The notes: generated by a model not told the origin, from the sequence alone. 64,000 bases of DNA from Nectonema munidae (GCA_030549495.1 JAUIRK010001049.1:434001-498000), one strand, 5' to 3'. Counted from the first letter of the stretch, positions 15,201 to 30,200 are shown. Numbers and translations: made by a program.

Positions 15201-18200
15201 GAGATCTTTGATAGATAAATAATGAAAATAACAAAATTTTTGCCCAATTTGAAATATCGTAAAATTAGAAACTGCTCATTTTGCAAAGATAAATAAAATT
15301 TTTACTTTTAACGTTATTTAAAAAACTCATTTTACGGCTTTATATTATTTAATTTAATGCCTACACGATGCTCTCTTTCTTGATTTTTGTAGGTTCGTGC
15401 CTCTACCTTTGTCCATGGAGCTTGTGATTTTCTTTCAAATAACATTCGATATGATTTTGTATCTTCGGAATCAACACAATTCTTCATTACAGAATATTTA
15501 TTCATAAATAATGTTAATGGCAAAATATCTCTCAAAAAAAGTCTCAGAGATTTTGAATCCACTGCAATGAATGCTCATGAAGAGTACGATGATTCGAGTA
15601 GGTCTCTCCTGAATTTTCATGTTAAAGCATGGGATAAGAGGGATTCCAACAAAATCTCACGCGTGCCAGTAAGCATTATCCTTGTGAAGTCAAAAGAAGA
15701 AATTCCTCTTTTTAAGAAGGTAATTTTGTGGCATATTTATTCTTACTCTTGTGTTCTCATCTTTTCTTTGTAGAAACTCTTTGAGTTTTACGTAACAGAA
15801 AACAATGCCGTTAATGTTACTGTTGGATTTGTTCAGCTTATGGATATGTTTGAGTCAAAAAATGTCAAAAAGGCTTTTAAAATTGGCCGTGGCTTTTCGC
15901 CTAAAAATAACAATCCCGCCTATTTTCAATTCTCTTCGTTTGACAGCGGAGAAATCATCACTACCAGAACTATCGATAGAGAGAAAACGCCCATCTTTAT
16001 GTTCACCGTCTTTTGCACTTTAACGCAATACGATGCAGAGGAGCGAATCTCAGAATACACAATTTTCAGTCGCGTTACTGTGAGAGTGATCGACTTAAAT
16101 GACAACGTTCCTTCCTTCAATACCCAGAGTCTGAAGATGCGTCTAATGGAAAGTGTGCATGTCGGATATGAAATAGTTAAGGTAATGTAGCTTTATCTTC
16201 ATTTCTTCATTGAGAAGTGAGAGTAGATTAGTGAGTAGTAGGTCTGTGAAATGAATTCATTCTTTTTGTGCACAGCTCAGCGCTTACGACAGTGATTTTG
16301 GAGCGAATGCCAACCTAACCTATGCTATCGAATCGCCCGAAGAGAACCTGCCCTTTGCAATAAACACGCTTTCTGGCTGGATATTCACGACGGCTCCCTT
16401 GAACGCCACCAAATGCAACTACTTTTCCTTGATCGTTTCTGCTCGCGACCACGGCCTCCCATCACTCTCCTCCAACCTCTCTCTCTACTTATCCATCCTC
16501 GACATCAACAATCACCCACCTTTTTTCACTTATCACTTTTACAAAATTGATTTGCTCGAAAACTCACCTCCAGGCAAGTTTCAAGTTTTCTTCTTTTTGC
16601 ACGCATCAGCTTTATGCCCAGCTCATATGATTTAAGTTCGTTTTCTGTTTAGCCGCATTGTAACTTCCTAAAGACGTAAACATTAAATTTACAATGACCT
16701 TGAATAATAGACTTTAAATATAGTTTCCCATGATTCAAGCATTTAAGAGTTGTTGGTGCTGTTGAAATTATCTTTATTGCTCGATTCCATGTCAGACATT
16801 TCATCATTTTATATACAAGAAAAATATCGAAATTGGCCTAAATTAATCATTAAAACGTTTAATCTAAAACGTATACCCTTTTTTGAAAAATCAAACTTTG
16901 CATATAATCAGAATTTGTTATCAATTTGGCAATATTTTATTTACATTAAAATTGAATTATATTCATTAAAATTTGACTAAGGCTAAATCGTTTTGAGGAA
17001 CTCAATGAATCGTTTGAAGAATTTTTTCAAATTATATTCAACATCAGTTTTTTCAAATAATATTAAAAGTCAATAAAAAAGATTTTTGCTTATTAAAGTG
17101 TAAAAATTTTGTATTAAAAAGTAAATAAAAATTTGTAATAATTTAAATGCTAATCCCTAGTGAAAAATTCAGAAAATTGAATCTAAAAATAATGTTTAAA
17201 TATCAAAAAAATTTAGATGTCAAAACAAAACAACAAAATAGAAAACTTAAATTCAGATCAAAATGCAAAAAGACAAAATAGAATTGATAAAGGATAATAT
17301 AGAATTACAAAAGGACTAGAACTAAAAATGGTATAGAATCCCATGATAAAATTGTTCTTTTATTACTCTTAGGTGCTGTTGTTTTTACCGGATTAAAGGC
17401 ATTTGACTTGGACGATTCATCAAACCTACGCTATTTCTTCACGGCAGGAAACACTTATCAGCATTTTTTGTTGAATGAACGCAATGGCACAATCACTACT
17501 TCCCCAATATCTAGCTTCATTCCTATTGACAGAGAAAACTTGGATGAATACAATTTGTCGATTGTGGTATCCGATTCAAAGTTCTCGACGTATACAACTT
17601 TGATCATCACGATAACGGATGAGAACGACAACTTTCCTGTTTGCGAATTCGAGGTTCCATTTCTTTACTTAACATTATTTTCTACTACTCTTAGTTTTTA
17701 AACATTTTTTTCCATTAACCATAAATCCATCCTATGAATAGATTTCACAGATGGTTAAAAGGAACGGTTAATCTTTAAAATGGAAATTTAGTTTTCCATT
17801 TAAAAATTAATCAATCCATTTTTATTATTTTCAAAAACTCAATCACTTTTCAATAAAGTGTTGTTATGTGTCAAGAATAAAATTAGTTTCATGTAAATAA
17901 CGTCTTTATACTTTTTTTTCTTTCTTGTCATTTATTTCGTTTTAAAAAAAGTAACCTTTTAAAGTTTGCATCAGAAAGAGATGTTTTTTTTTAATTTTTT
18001 TACCATTGAAAACATCCTGTGGAGATTTGGTTGGAGAAGCCCAGATTAATTTGAGACATGATCTTGCCGTTTGATCTACCGGATCACATGTTGTTGTTGT
18101 TGTTGTTAGCCCCTAGATTATACTATTTCTATATGAGTATTCTATCAGTTCAAAACAAAGCTTTGTTTAAACTGAGAAAGTATTTCCATAACAGCAAATA

Positions 18201-21200
18201 CTCTCAGGGAAAAGTGTAGAATTTTGTTACACTTTCGCAGCAGCAGCGATAAACCAGTGTAATTTCAGCCAACCCGCAAAAATCCACCATAAGGTACGGC
18301 TGGCTTCTACATATGGCTAGAAATAATATGTTAACTATTTTGTCTGGCTTTGACCATAAGTGAATGGGTTTGAGTGTCGTGAAAATATGTGGGCAGTTAA
18401 ATAAATGAAGAGTGTTGTGTGGACCATCTCGGAACCATAGAGCAAGTGGAGAGAACAATGATTCTGAACACCATGATTTTGGTCTAGAGACAGATCGTAG
18501 TTCAGAAATATTCATTTGAAGAGCCTCCTAAATTCTGCATGTACAGCTTTTATCGTGTTATCTTTGTACACAGTGTAGTCGTTAAAGAGGTAGCTTCCCA
18601 GGGAGAGGAATACTTTTACACTCTCAAGGACTTGAGAATGGTGTCTCCAGGGTAAGGATCATGCTCTATTCACTGTTAAAAGTAAGACAAAAGACGATGT
18701 AGGTAACACCAGCGTATTAACAGTTGTCTGGTGGGCCACAACTGTGTCCGCGGCGGTCATATTGTTGTGAGTGTACTGTAGCTCCCGTACCATGATGAAG
18801 CCCCAAGACGCCATCTGCTGAATAGACTCAACCATTCAGCAGCTAAATGGGATCTTAAGGGTTCTTTGAGAAAGTTTGTCGATCATGGCGCCAAGGTACA
18901 AATAAAAAGGGATGGGGCCAAGCACAGCATTGCTTCAAACCACTTACGATAGGGAAGGAGTCAGAGATTGTCTTCTTATCCATGATGCGGCAGTCATCTT
19001 ATCCACAACGTACGTGAAGTGCATGGTCTGAACAGGGAAAGTGTCTCAAGGTTGCCCGTTTAATAAAACAAGGATGGTTGCATCTTTTAAAAGGTATATA
19101 AAAACGGTTAAAATGCAGGGAGAAATTTTTTAATCTTTCCAAGAGAAAGGGAAGAGGATTAGTAGAGAAAATAGCGGTGTGTGAGAGAACATTGGGAGAT
19201 TGCGGGAAAGCATAACAAAGCGATAAAAGAATGTGCAGCTGTTGAATCTTGAAGGGGGTGGAGTATTAATTGTAAAGCCTCATCACCATTAAGAGTGTTT
19301 TTGGGTGCTCTTCAATTAATAGACTTTCGTATATCCTACGTTTAGTTGTATTTGTTTCACGTTTCAGAATTTTCGAAAGCATGATTGGCTGCACCTGATG
19401 TAGTGTTCTTAGTGAGTTTAAGATCTCTAACTTGTTCTTTCGAATAAACAAACCCAGCACCCAATTTTTTTTAGCTTTCATCATATTTCCCAAAAGTTGT
19501 CTTATAGTTCGCCCTCCCTTATAAACAACATTAAAATGATTTCTTAAACCAAAAGATTTAAAAGTACTTCTAGTTAATTTGGAAAAGGACAAAATTAAAG
19601 ACGGATGGTTCTCATTATCTGAAAGAATTGATTTTCTTGACTATGTTTTCTGGATACTCATTTCTTTTTGTAAAGGTTTTGGTATAAAAAACTTTTACTT
19701 TTTTTTAATTTCTTCACAACTGCAAATACAAATACACAAGGCAACTGAATGAGACGCTCCCATGAAAAAACCTTTGTAGCCATTATCATTAAATTGGAAA
19801 ATTCTGCAGTCATCAACTAGTAAGACAAATTTATGCATAATTCCAAAATCCAAACCAAAATTATCATCATGATTCATGTAAAAATCTATGGCAATTTCAA
19901 AAGCTTTATCCCTAGGTGTCTTAGTAAATAAACTTTCTACATCGTAACTCTAGCAAAAGAGAATTCGTTTGGTTTTAACCATTTTACTTTATTAACAAAA
20001 TGAACTGAATTTTATAAATAGGTTTTAGATTCAACAACATGTTTATTAAAAACTTTTTTAAAGCATTACGTTTACGCTTAGAGAAAGAAAGAGAATCTCC
20101 AAGGACGACATTTAGCTTATCACTATAGTCTACTTTATTAAGAAGGTAAAATGATCTCTTCGTTTCATTCTAGGAGTCAAGTGTTGGGGCTTACACGGAG
20201 ATCAGATTTAAGTTTTTGCCGTCCGTCAACGCTACGCGTAGAGTCATACCATTCTCGTTTATGGCGGTTCGGCCTAGCTTATAGCGATTCATCTATGCTG
20301 TCCTTATCGCAAAGCCAATGCGATGAATCGGCCGCTCAACACCGTCTCTTTCTCACGCAAGTGTTGCTTCGAACAGGCAGTTATATAAATGTTGAAGTGG
20401 TCAAGCTCTTAACTCACATGAGAGGTAGGTCACTACTGGCGCTGCTTTGTCTGTCAAAGGAAGTTGTGGTGATCGATGTTTATCGCATCTTTTCTAGGAG
20501 TTTGTCCATTTGAAGTGCGCTGCGATACACCTAAAAAGCCAAACTACTCACCTATACATGCCAAACGATCACGTTAGCACCGTTTAGTGGACTAGAGACG
20601 TCCAGCTAAGTAAACATATCCTGTCAAAGAAAGTAACATCGATAAGGTGGATTAGCAGATTGCATTTCTGAAACCAGCAAACTTTGGGCACTAACTTGTC
20701 ACATTGAGGGGTGCTCTTTATGCCCAGCTCTTGATAGACCTTTTTTTACCTCTTTATTTTCCAATATTTGTATCAATTTTGCTTTACAATGAAAAATAAT
20801 AATTTTGATTGTATTGGGAAATGTTTTGAACTGTAAAAGTACCTGATTACTTTAGAAAATGTTGGATACTTTTAATTTTTTTGCCAAATTTTTCATGTTG
20901 TAAGATAATTAACATGTGTATTCTCTCTAGACAACGTTCAACTTAACTGAAAATGTGAGCAATGGCAGTAAAATAGGACACATTCAGGCTTCTGATGTGG
21001 ATATCCTTGATAATGGTAAATTGAGGTATTTCATCAACTCATCACATCCCATTCCTTTCCGTATCGATCCGTTAACAGGTATATCTTTTGAAATCGCTCA
21101 CCTGATTCGCAATTAACGCTTCATGTTTTTTCTTCACGCTCGCTTATTTACATCTTCTATTCAGGGAGCACTTTACCGGCGAATCTTTTTGAAAAACCAC

Positions 21201-24200
21201 GCTTCCCCTTATCCTCCTTTTTCCTTATTTACATTTTTGTTATTCTCTTAACATTTCGCAATATAGATCTTTTCGTTTAATTAACTGATATTAAAATTTC
21301 CAGCTTAGATCTCTCAGAACAAATTGGTTTTAATTAATTTTTGTTATTTAATGAATTTTTATTTATCAAAAGCGGTAAAGATATGAAAACCTGAATATGA
21401 AAATTTGAAGAACCTCATTCCTGATTTTTACTAGAAAAGGCATTTTTCTCGCTCTTTCTAGTTGATTTGCCTTGATTCCCTTACTTTCATGCCACTTCTT
21501 GACGCATATCGGATCATTTAAACCGCTTTGAACAGTGAAATGTTCAGTTCAAACCAAAACTTTTTATTTAATTTTAAACAGACAAGCGCGGGATCTATCA
21601 CTCAGAAGGTGCATCTTATAAATTAGATGACAAAAGAACATATGAAGTATGTTACAATCATCATGAAGTGTGTAACAGCGTGTGTTGTATCAATGTCTAC
21701 GATTTTTTAATTCACCTGTTAATTGATAAATGCTACTGATCCTACACTGCGTGTAAGTGCGGGTTCGGTCATTGAATCGTCATCAGTTACACTTCGTGTT
21801 TTGACTCTTACTCAGTACCCTCAGTCGAGTCGAATCACGAACTAGTCGGCCATTTTTTATACCAGCTTCAGTGGACGCTTAGTAACATCGATCTTTTTTT
21901 GTATTTAAATACACACGCAGTTTACGCTGGAGTTGCTTGAAATCCTCTTATGAAACATAGTCAACTAGTTGGAAGGTAGTAGACGATATAATTTGAAGTA
22001 TCATTTAGTTAGATAATACATAAACTTTAACCACAAAAATCATAACTCAAAATATCAAAGATACAGCTTGTCACATAATATTTTCCTTCGTTTTCAAATT
22101 AGCTTGCGCAACCAACTTCATGCATATACGCCGTTTTCGTTCGTCTTTTATTTTTTCAACGTTGTCTTTGTTTTGAAGCGCATCCATTCCCCAAAATGCG
22201 TATAAAGCGAAGCGTTTATTTAGGAAACATCTTTTCGAATGGCACACTCGATTATGAAGAAGAGGCGTTTTATCGATTTGAAAGCTTTGCTGTTGATTCT
22301 AATCACCAAATGTGCTCAAGTTCAGTCGCTGTCAACTTGATCGATGAAAACGACAATGCCCCCCTTTTTACGGACCCGCTCTACGTCTTTCACACACGCA
22401 ATAACGTCAAAGAGGGCAGCATAGTTGGCAAAGTGACTGCGATCGATAAAGACTCGGGTAAGGACGCTCCTCATCTTTGCAGGGTCGAAGCCAATCCTTT
22501 ATTTTCAGGTGTGAATGGAAAGGTTTTGTATAAAATAGAGTTAGAAAATGACTACGACACTTTTCGCGTTGACGTGCATAGCGGAGTTGTGAGGATGCAT
22601 AAAGATGTGGATTTGAAGAAGAATCCTCTTCACTCATTTACTATAACGGCATTTGATCAAGGTAATTTCACTTTTTTTGCGTTGAAAAGTTATTTCGTAA
22701 GATATACCGTGTAAAAAATCAAATACTCAAGAATCTTTATGCGATTCAAATTAAATAAAAATGAAAGTCCTCTTCTTGTTTTTATCATTTTACTTCTCCA
22801 AATATATTTACCTTCATTTATAGGAAAATAAGTAAAACGTTTATTCAAACAAGTTGAACATTTTTTTAATTTCCGACCACTCTAGATAAATAAGCAAATC
22901 GTTAAATGAACACGAGAAAAGAGAGAAGATGTAAAATTTATACGTTACTTTTTCTTAGATTTTAAAACATGTGTTTTATCTTTTCAGGGACGCCTTCATT
23001 GTTCACAAGTACTAGAGCCTGGCTTGCTACACCAGACGCTCAAAAGTTTGCTCCGGCCTTTCACAAAAAAATTTACAAGTTTATGATTTCTGAAAATAGC
23101 TTTGTACCAAAAACTCTAGACACTCTAAAAGTCTATAAGAATTTCTCGCACTTCATTTTTTCAAGGGTAGCATTTTCTCTTCTGGAAGAGTCTGCTGATG
23201 ACGTGGTATCCGTTAGTAAAAATGGTTTTATTTTTTACTTGTATCGTATTTGACATATTTTCAAGTGCATATTTAATTCAGGAGAAGTGACCTTAATCAA
23301 GTCACTTGACTACGAGATCTCCAGAAATGTTACGCGCGTTGTGAAAGCTTATTTCGTTGAATATCCCTTTATCTTTTCAACTTCCCAGATTTGCATCGCT
23401 GTCATGAATGTGAACGACAATGCCCCTGTCTTTGAAAAAAGTGAATACTTTGTCAGTATCCCGGAAAATTCTTCGCACCCAAGACTAATACTTGTTGTAA
23501 TTTTTAAAGCAATTCTTACTCAATACTTTATTGTAGCTCTTACGTGCGGTGCATGCACGCATTAGTATTACAAATTGAAGTCGAACTTTGCCAGATGTTT
23601 TCAGTAGATTGGTAATACGCAAAGCTATGTCACAATGATCCAATATTCCATTTGCAAACATGCTTTTATCTTCCTGAGCGAATTTAATTACCAGCGTTGC
23701 TTAACATTTTTTTTTATCGTACTGCCAATTTTTCAACCAACATCCATGCCAACTATAAGGCGGCACCAAAAACTCAAAAAAAGAATGAATAAACGTTGCC
23801 AATGTAAAGAAACCCTTTGTATGAAATTATTATAATAATGCCTTAATCAATAATTAAGGCTTCATGTACAAGCATTTCTCTTATCAGAGACATATTTCTT
23901 ACTTCGTTAGATTAGAAGGGCACACATGATAAAAATAAAAATTCCTTTAAACATTTTTAATTGCTTTTCAATTGAATACTGCTAAAACATTCCAAATGTA
24001 ATCAATTCTGGAAGACCAACATATGCCTGTCTTTCTTTCACGATTGAATTATATTTTCCCCGTAATTAATCAATGCGCATTTTGTATTATTATACAGCTT
24101 CATCATCCATTTGTCTCCAGAAGGAGAACAAGATCTTATATCCCGGCTAGCCAGGATCGATCTTTTTCATTTTTTGCAGCGTCGTCTCCATTGCTTTACG

Positions 24201-27200
24201 TACAACAGCTTCATCATTCCCAAAAATGGGCATGCAATTGAACCAAAAACACAATAGCTATTCTTAATTTTTGAATTAAAGAAGTAGCATTCGTATTCAC
24301 AAGACCCGCGACTACATCCTCTTACACTTTGAAATACTTTTGCTATTCCTTTTTTATACGTAATTTATTGAGATGCTTTTATATGTCTTTTGACTTGTGT
24401 GGTTTTTTTACCAGATTAATTATGATTATTTTGTTAATATAACCCTGGTGTGAAATTAGCGAGAATCAAATTCACTAACTTAATTAAACTAAGAAGGAAT
24501 TAAAAAGCTATCTATCTTCTAACTAGCCACTTCTAAATAACTAAAACGATTACTGACATTAACTAATAAATCTTTATAATTCTACTTTTTGTATTATTCT
24601 GGTCTTGAAGTTTGCCTTGACTAAACGCATGGCAGTATTTTCTGAAAGATCCACTTCTCTTTTTTCATTTTGTTTCCTACAATATATAAAGGAATTCAAA
24701 GCATTTTTGATCTAACTTCACAAACGATTGATGAAAAAATTCCTTGTGGACTAGGAGTTGTTCACCAACTGTCAAAAACTCTTCTGGAATGTGATTTTGT
24801 CGAAGTAAAATGATAAAAAAAAAATGTTCACTATATATAATAATAGGTAAAATGCTATTTTATCTCCGTTTTATTAATTATGTCGAAGGATTGTCAAATC
24901 TAAGATATCCTTGAAAAAACTTTCCTCAATTGACTCTTAGTTGCCATTAAATTACCTCGATCTACCACTGATATAATCAATAAATTAAGACGAATCAATT
25001 TCTTAGAAAATTGAATAATTGTAAACGCCATGTATGAATCCTTATGGGAAAGAATTTTTAAGGATTTTCTATTAGAACATTCTAAAATATGTCCTGTAAC
25101 TTCTGGTTGAATGAAAAAAATTTATGAATAAATCGTGTTAAAGTTCTTGATCTTTCGGTACGAATGTTTCTTTTTAATTGTGCAATGATTTTTAGGTTTT
25201 GCTCCAAATTGTTTCATTACACGTTTCAATTGAATCTGAATTGTCATCACACCAGCTAAAGCTGCAAGTATTACTTGATTGCTCTGAAAATATTTCAATA
25301 TCACGTTCATGTCTGTAAAATGGTGATTTTTTAATTGTCCAGAATCCATATTCTCTTCAATCTTACTTTTATATTCAATATCATCAAAATTTTCTTTCAA
25401 AATCTCACTTATTTTTATGAGGATCTACCTGATTGACGATTCATAATGATTTCGTAGAAATAATTTTATGAATGAAAGAAAAAAAGTATAAAATGGAACA
25501 AGATTTATGATTTAGGATGCGACAAGGTAATTTTTTAAATAAAAGATCTAGTCCAAAAAATGGTAAAGAATATTATAAGAAAAAAAGAAAATCGTAAAAT
25601 GGACGTTCTTATGAAAAAAATAGAAAATTTTTTCCATTTGTATCTAATGACTTACACTTAATTGTTTTATAAGTTTCAAATTGGTTGTCTACACGCGTAG
25701 CTTTCTTATCTGATAAGATAAAGGATTACACATATATGTATTTATCAAAATAGCATACATTGTACTGGCATCTTAAAAAAATTGGACCGTGGTATTTACT
25801 TATCGTGTATCCAAATGCTTGCTTATCGATATTACTCTTTGAATGTTCAATGTTCATTCTTTCCAGAATATGTGTCTATTATAAAAACTCTTGTCTACGG
25901 TTTTGAACATACAATTGATTAAAATAGTTTGGGCTTTCTTCAAGTTCGCCTCGTCGAGATGCTCATAATTGCCATTCGCTGAATCGAATTATGTACGCAC
26001 ACTAGGGTAATTCCCAAAAAAAAAATTTAATATTTAAAATGACACTTATGGGAAGTTGTGAGGAATGATGTCTAAATAATTAATATCATATTAGAATTCA
26101 TCAAAGTTTAAAAAAGGTTCCGCTCCGTGTAAGGTAAAATAATAATCTATGTATGAAAATGCAAGATTTAAAATAAATAATAGATGGCGTTAAAATTAAA
26201 ATAGTAGATAAATTTGAAGTTTGTTTATTTGGAAAATTTTGATATTTTAAAGAACTTTTTTCACTTATATTAAGCTTATTGCCACTTTTATTAAAAATTA
26301 AAAAAACTTTGTTATTGAAACATATGAGTATAATGGATAATAGTATATAAATTCAATTATTAAGATTATTTTATTTATATTAAACCAAAGTTTTATTTAG
26401 AATTTTTCACAAAGATTTTTAAAATAATAATTACAACTTTGATCAAAATATGAGTTCAAAAAATTCAAGTTTAAAAACTGAAAGCAAAAAATTTATATGG
26501 CAAAAGAATTTTACCTATAATTCAAAGCAAAAAAGAAAGGGAAGTATTCCCTTATTGGAGTCTATTTCAAAGCTAATCAGAATGCCAACTAATTGTCAAA
26601 TTCTAGGGAACTTCAAGTTTTTATACGGTCAAATGAAGAGTAAAGAAGAGAGAATTAAGCATATATTGGGTGAGATTCAGTTTCTTTGGGATCATACATT
26701 AAATTTTCCTCTACTTTCGAAATCTCAAATCAGAAAAAAGCTCGGGAATCTCATCCAATTAGAGATAAAAAACAGAAAGAGACAATCCGAAAAATTCGTA
26801 TCAGTCATTCTTCCGCAAGTATTTGATGTAACAAATGTCACAGGTTTTTGGAAGTGCAAGGAAGACAAGGTTTTTTACGAAACACAAATTCAAAGCCGAG
26901 GAAAAGTAGGATATTCTACGTTAAGAGAGGCTCCTTCAACCTCCATTCATCCAAGTAAAAAATATTCAATTCAAAACCCGATTTCCCATAATTCTTCTCA
27001 GGTTGAAGATAATTCAAGCTTTTCAAACGACAAAGTTTCACCTTTTTCACCATCATCATCATCATCATCATATTCTTCTTCATGTTCTTCTTCTTTTTTT
27101 TCCTCTTCTTCATCGTCTAAACTACAAGAGCCTAAGTTTAAAAGAGGTTCAACAAAAACAGCAAGCGTTTTATTTTATAAGAATAGTGTTTCAACAAACA

Positions 27201-30200
27201 AAGTGCATCAAATTCTCACAACAATTAGAAACGAAGGCTTAGATATTTCAGTTCCAACGCAATCTTCTATATGGAAAAAAGTGATCAAAGATAGAAGAGC
27301 AATGAAATCGAAGATTTTGAATTTTTTGATGAACACTAGCGATTCTTTTTGTTTACAGTTTGACGGAAAGAAGTTAAAAGGAGTAGAACACCAAGTTGTT
27401 CTTCTAAAAAATCAGAATTACGAGATGAAACTTGGAATCTTGAAATGTGAATCTGGATCTGCTAGGGCTATTTTTAAAGAAATGGAAAAGCTGATTGATA
27501 ATTACAATGTTTGGAAAAATATATCTATGATCATTTGCGATACGACAGCAACCAACACTGGTCGTCATGGTGGAGTAATAAAAATGCTGAAAGATAGAGT
27601 TTCTGAACTTGGTTATCCTGAACCACAATACATCGGCTGCCAACATCACGTATTGGATTTGATATTAAAACACGTCCTAAATTATTATTTTCAGGATAAA
27701 TCAACAAAACCACAACTAAATTATTTTTTTGTTGATGCTATTATGAATAATTATGCTAACCTGCAAAGAGACTATAATTTCTCAGCTTTAGATGAAACGC
27801 CACAATATCAAAATCCTGGTTGGCGTGATGACTTTAAATTTTTGTACGAGTTGTGTATGGCTTTTAATCATTTCAAACATACATCTAAGCTGCCACGTAT
27901 TAAGTGGAGAAAATTGCCAAGTCTTCATCAAGCAAGATGGAACTCTAGAGGAATTTATGCCTTGATGACCTTTTTTCTTTTACCTAAATATCGTGATTTG
28001 CTTTACATACCATGTGATTTCATATCAACTTACTGGGCGCAAGCGTGGTTCCACTCTCAACACTATGATGACGAGGTATATCAAAAACTGTTAACTGGAG
28101 TCGAAACAGTGAGGTGTAACAAAGCATTGAACTGTCTTAATACACACTGGAAGAACGAAGAATCAAAATTAGACATTTCCAGGAGTAACCAAAACGCCGA
28201 AAGAGCGGTAAAATTAATGGAAGAGCTGTATAAAAATTCAAAAAAAATTGATTACCTGAACATGAAGTTTATTGGAAAAAATAACTTTTAACTGCTTTCA
28301 TATTTTTTAACAATAAATTTTTATTTATTCTTTCAGGGAAAATTTTTTCCTAATAATAAAAGTTTGCACTTTTTGATGATCAAATTTATAAGTACTTTTT
28401 CATACTTTCACTGTCATGAGAGCGCGAAGTTTTGTTTTTATTTACAAAAAAGCTTAATAAAATCTTTATTTATGCCTAAAAACTCATCTTTTTGGCATGG
28501 TGTCAGAAAAAATTTTTTTTAAGGAATTACCCTAACGCATTTAGAAAAGTGTGATAATGTGTAGCATGCACGTGTTTAGGGCAACACATGTTAAACATCT
28601 TAATTAATGCACTTTTAAGCCAGAAGAGCTCATTGATGACCAGTTCTTGAATTATGATGATTTATTCTATTGTACTTTGCTTAATACTATCGTCCTCCTT
28701 TTGCATCTTGATTTTGTTTATTGAGAGTGATATATAATCAAAAAGAAGACTTTTATTTAACTTTCAATATATCTCGTTCAAAACAGTGGAGCATGAAGAG
28801 TTTAAATTTGTTAACGCACGGCTTTTTATGCGAATTTACATTAATATCACGTTTTAATATTCTTAAAACAAATAAGAATGTATTCCCTCTTTATCTTGTT
28901 TGAAAAAAGGCTAAAGCCAACGACAAAGATGCCCTGGGAGCAGTCTCGAACATTTCATACAAGTTGTTAAATGCGAACAAGACCCAGCACTTCTCATCCC
29001 TCTTCCACCTTGATGGAGAGAACGCCTCTCTTTCCCTCACATCTCCTCTCGACAGGGAAAGCAAAGCTCGCTACACCTTCTACATTCTGGCGTCGGATAA
29101 CGGTCTTCCGAGTGAGCTGGCATCCTACTGCAAAGTAGTCATCAATGTCACTGATGTCAATGACAATCCTCCGGAACTCACCTTTAAACCTTCCTTCTTG
29201 AAAGTGAAGGTAATTCTGGCACTCCTTTAAATATTGCTTCTCCTTCTGTGTTGTTTCTTTTTTCTTAGTTACTTAAGTTAGTACTCAGAAGCAAATAATG
29301 GAACATTTGTTCTAAGTGACACGCTACGAAGCAAGAATTTTACAGCCTTGGAGAATATTTGTTTTCTTCGCAGTTAAAAATGACTTATTATGTGCCGTTT
29401 TTTGAGTTTGAAATAAACGTAATATAAAAAACTCAAAGAGAAGTTCCTATTAATTAGTAATCAAAGTAAATCATTGGCTAAAAAGTTAAGAAAAATGTTT
29501 AAAGCTTTTCATCTACTAATGGCACGCGTTCTATCTCTCTAAAATAAATAATGAAAAGATTATATTGAATATCCGTAAGAAATTGCAAACTCTAAAGATT
29601 ATTCTATTCTTATAAATCTTTTGTTTGTAAGTTGTGTTTTAATCATGATTCGTGCTTATAACATAAATTATTTAAAAAAGTCCAAAAGTTCTGTTTTTTC
29701 AACCGAGTCTCAGTGGGGACAATGGTTGTTTCAGTGCGGGCCATAATCTGAGGCCACTGTTTTGCTATCCCCCCCCCCCCTCTTTTTTGTATTTTTATTT
29801 TCGACTAAATATACAGAATTCACTTATTATTCTTTGGTTCTTCAAGATTTCATTTAAGCCATTTATAGCGAATTTCAATAATACAGTAAAGTATTGAGTA
29901 CTACTTTAGACTTTGTTTATGGTTGTTAAACTAATATAAATATCACTATTATCATCTATGTTTTAGCCATCCAAGATATCCGCGAAACTTGTGTACAGGT
30001 TTAAGGCAGAGGATTTGGATTCCGAAGCCAATGGACCTCCATTTAAATTTATACTTACACAAAACCCATCAAGTTTATTTCGACTAAAGTCAAACGGTCT
30101 TTTGATCCTTAAGCCTATGACTTCTCTGCCTAACACTAGAAAAATGTACAGCTTAAAAGTATGCCATTTTTCGAATATTTATTAGTCTGATGTTCCTAAC

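Noticed and set aside
20151-20513. 120-codon plus-strand frame
   Set aside because: The opposite strand carries recognisable LINE endonuclease motifs, so this is probably a shadow.
22179-22223. Extended exon 17 start as the main form
   Set aside because: It inserts a basic segment between DPLTG and NIFSNGTLDYE, where cadherins have none; kept only as a possible variant.
25122-25400. 92-codon minus-strand frame
   Set aside because: Lys-rich and AT-driven; no motif, no ends of an element found around it.
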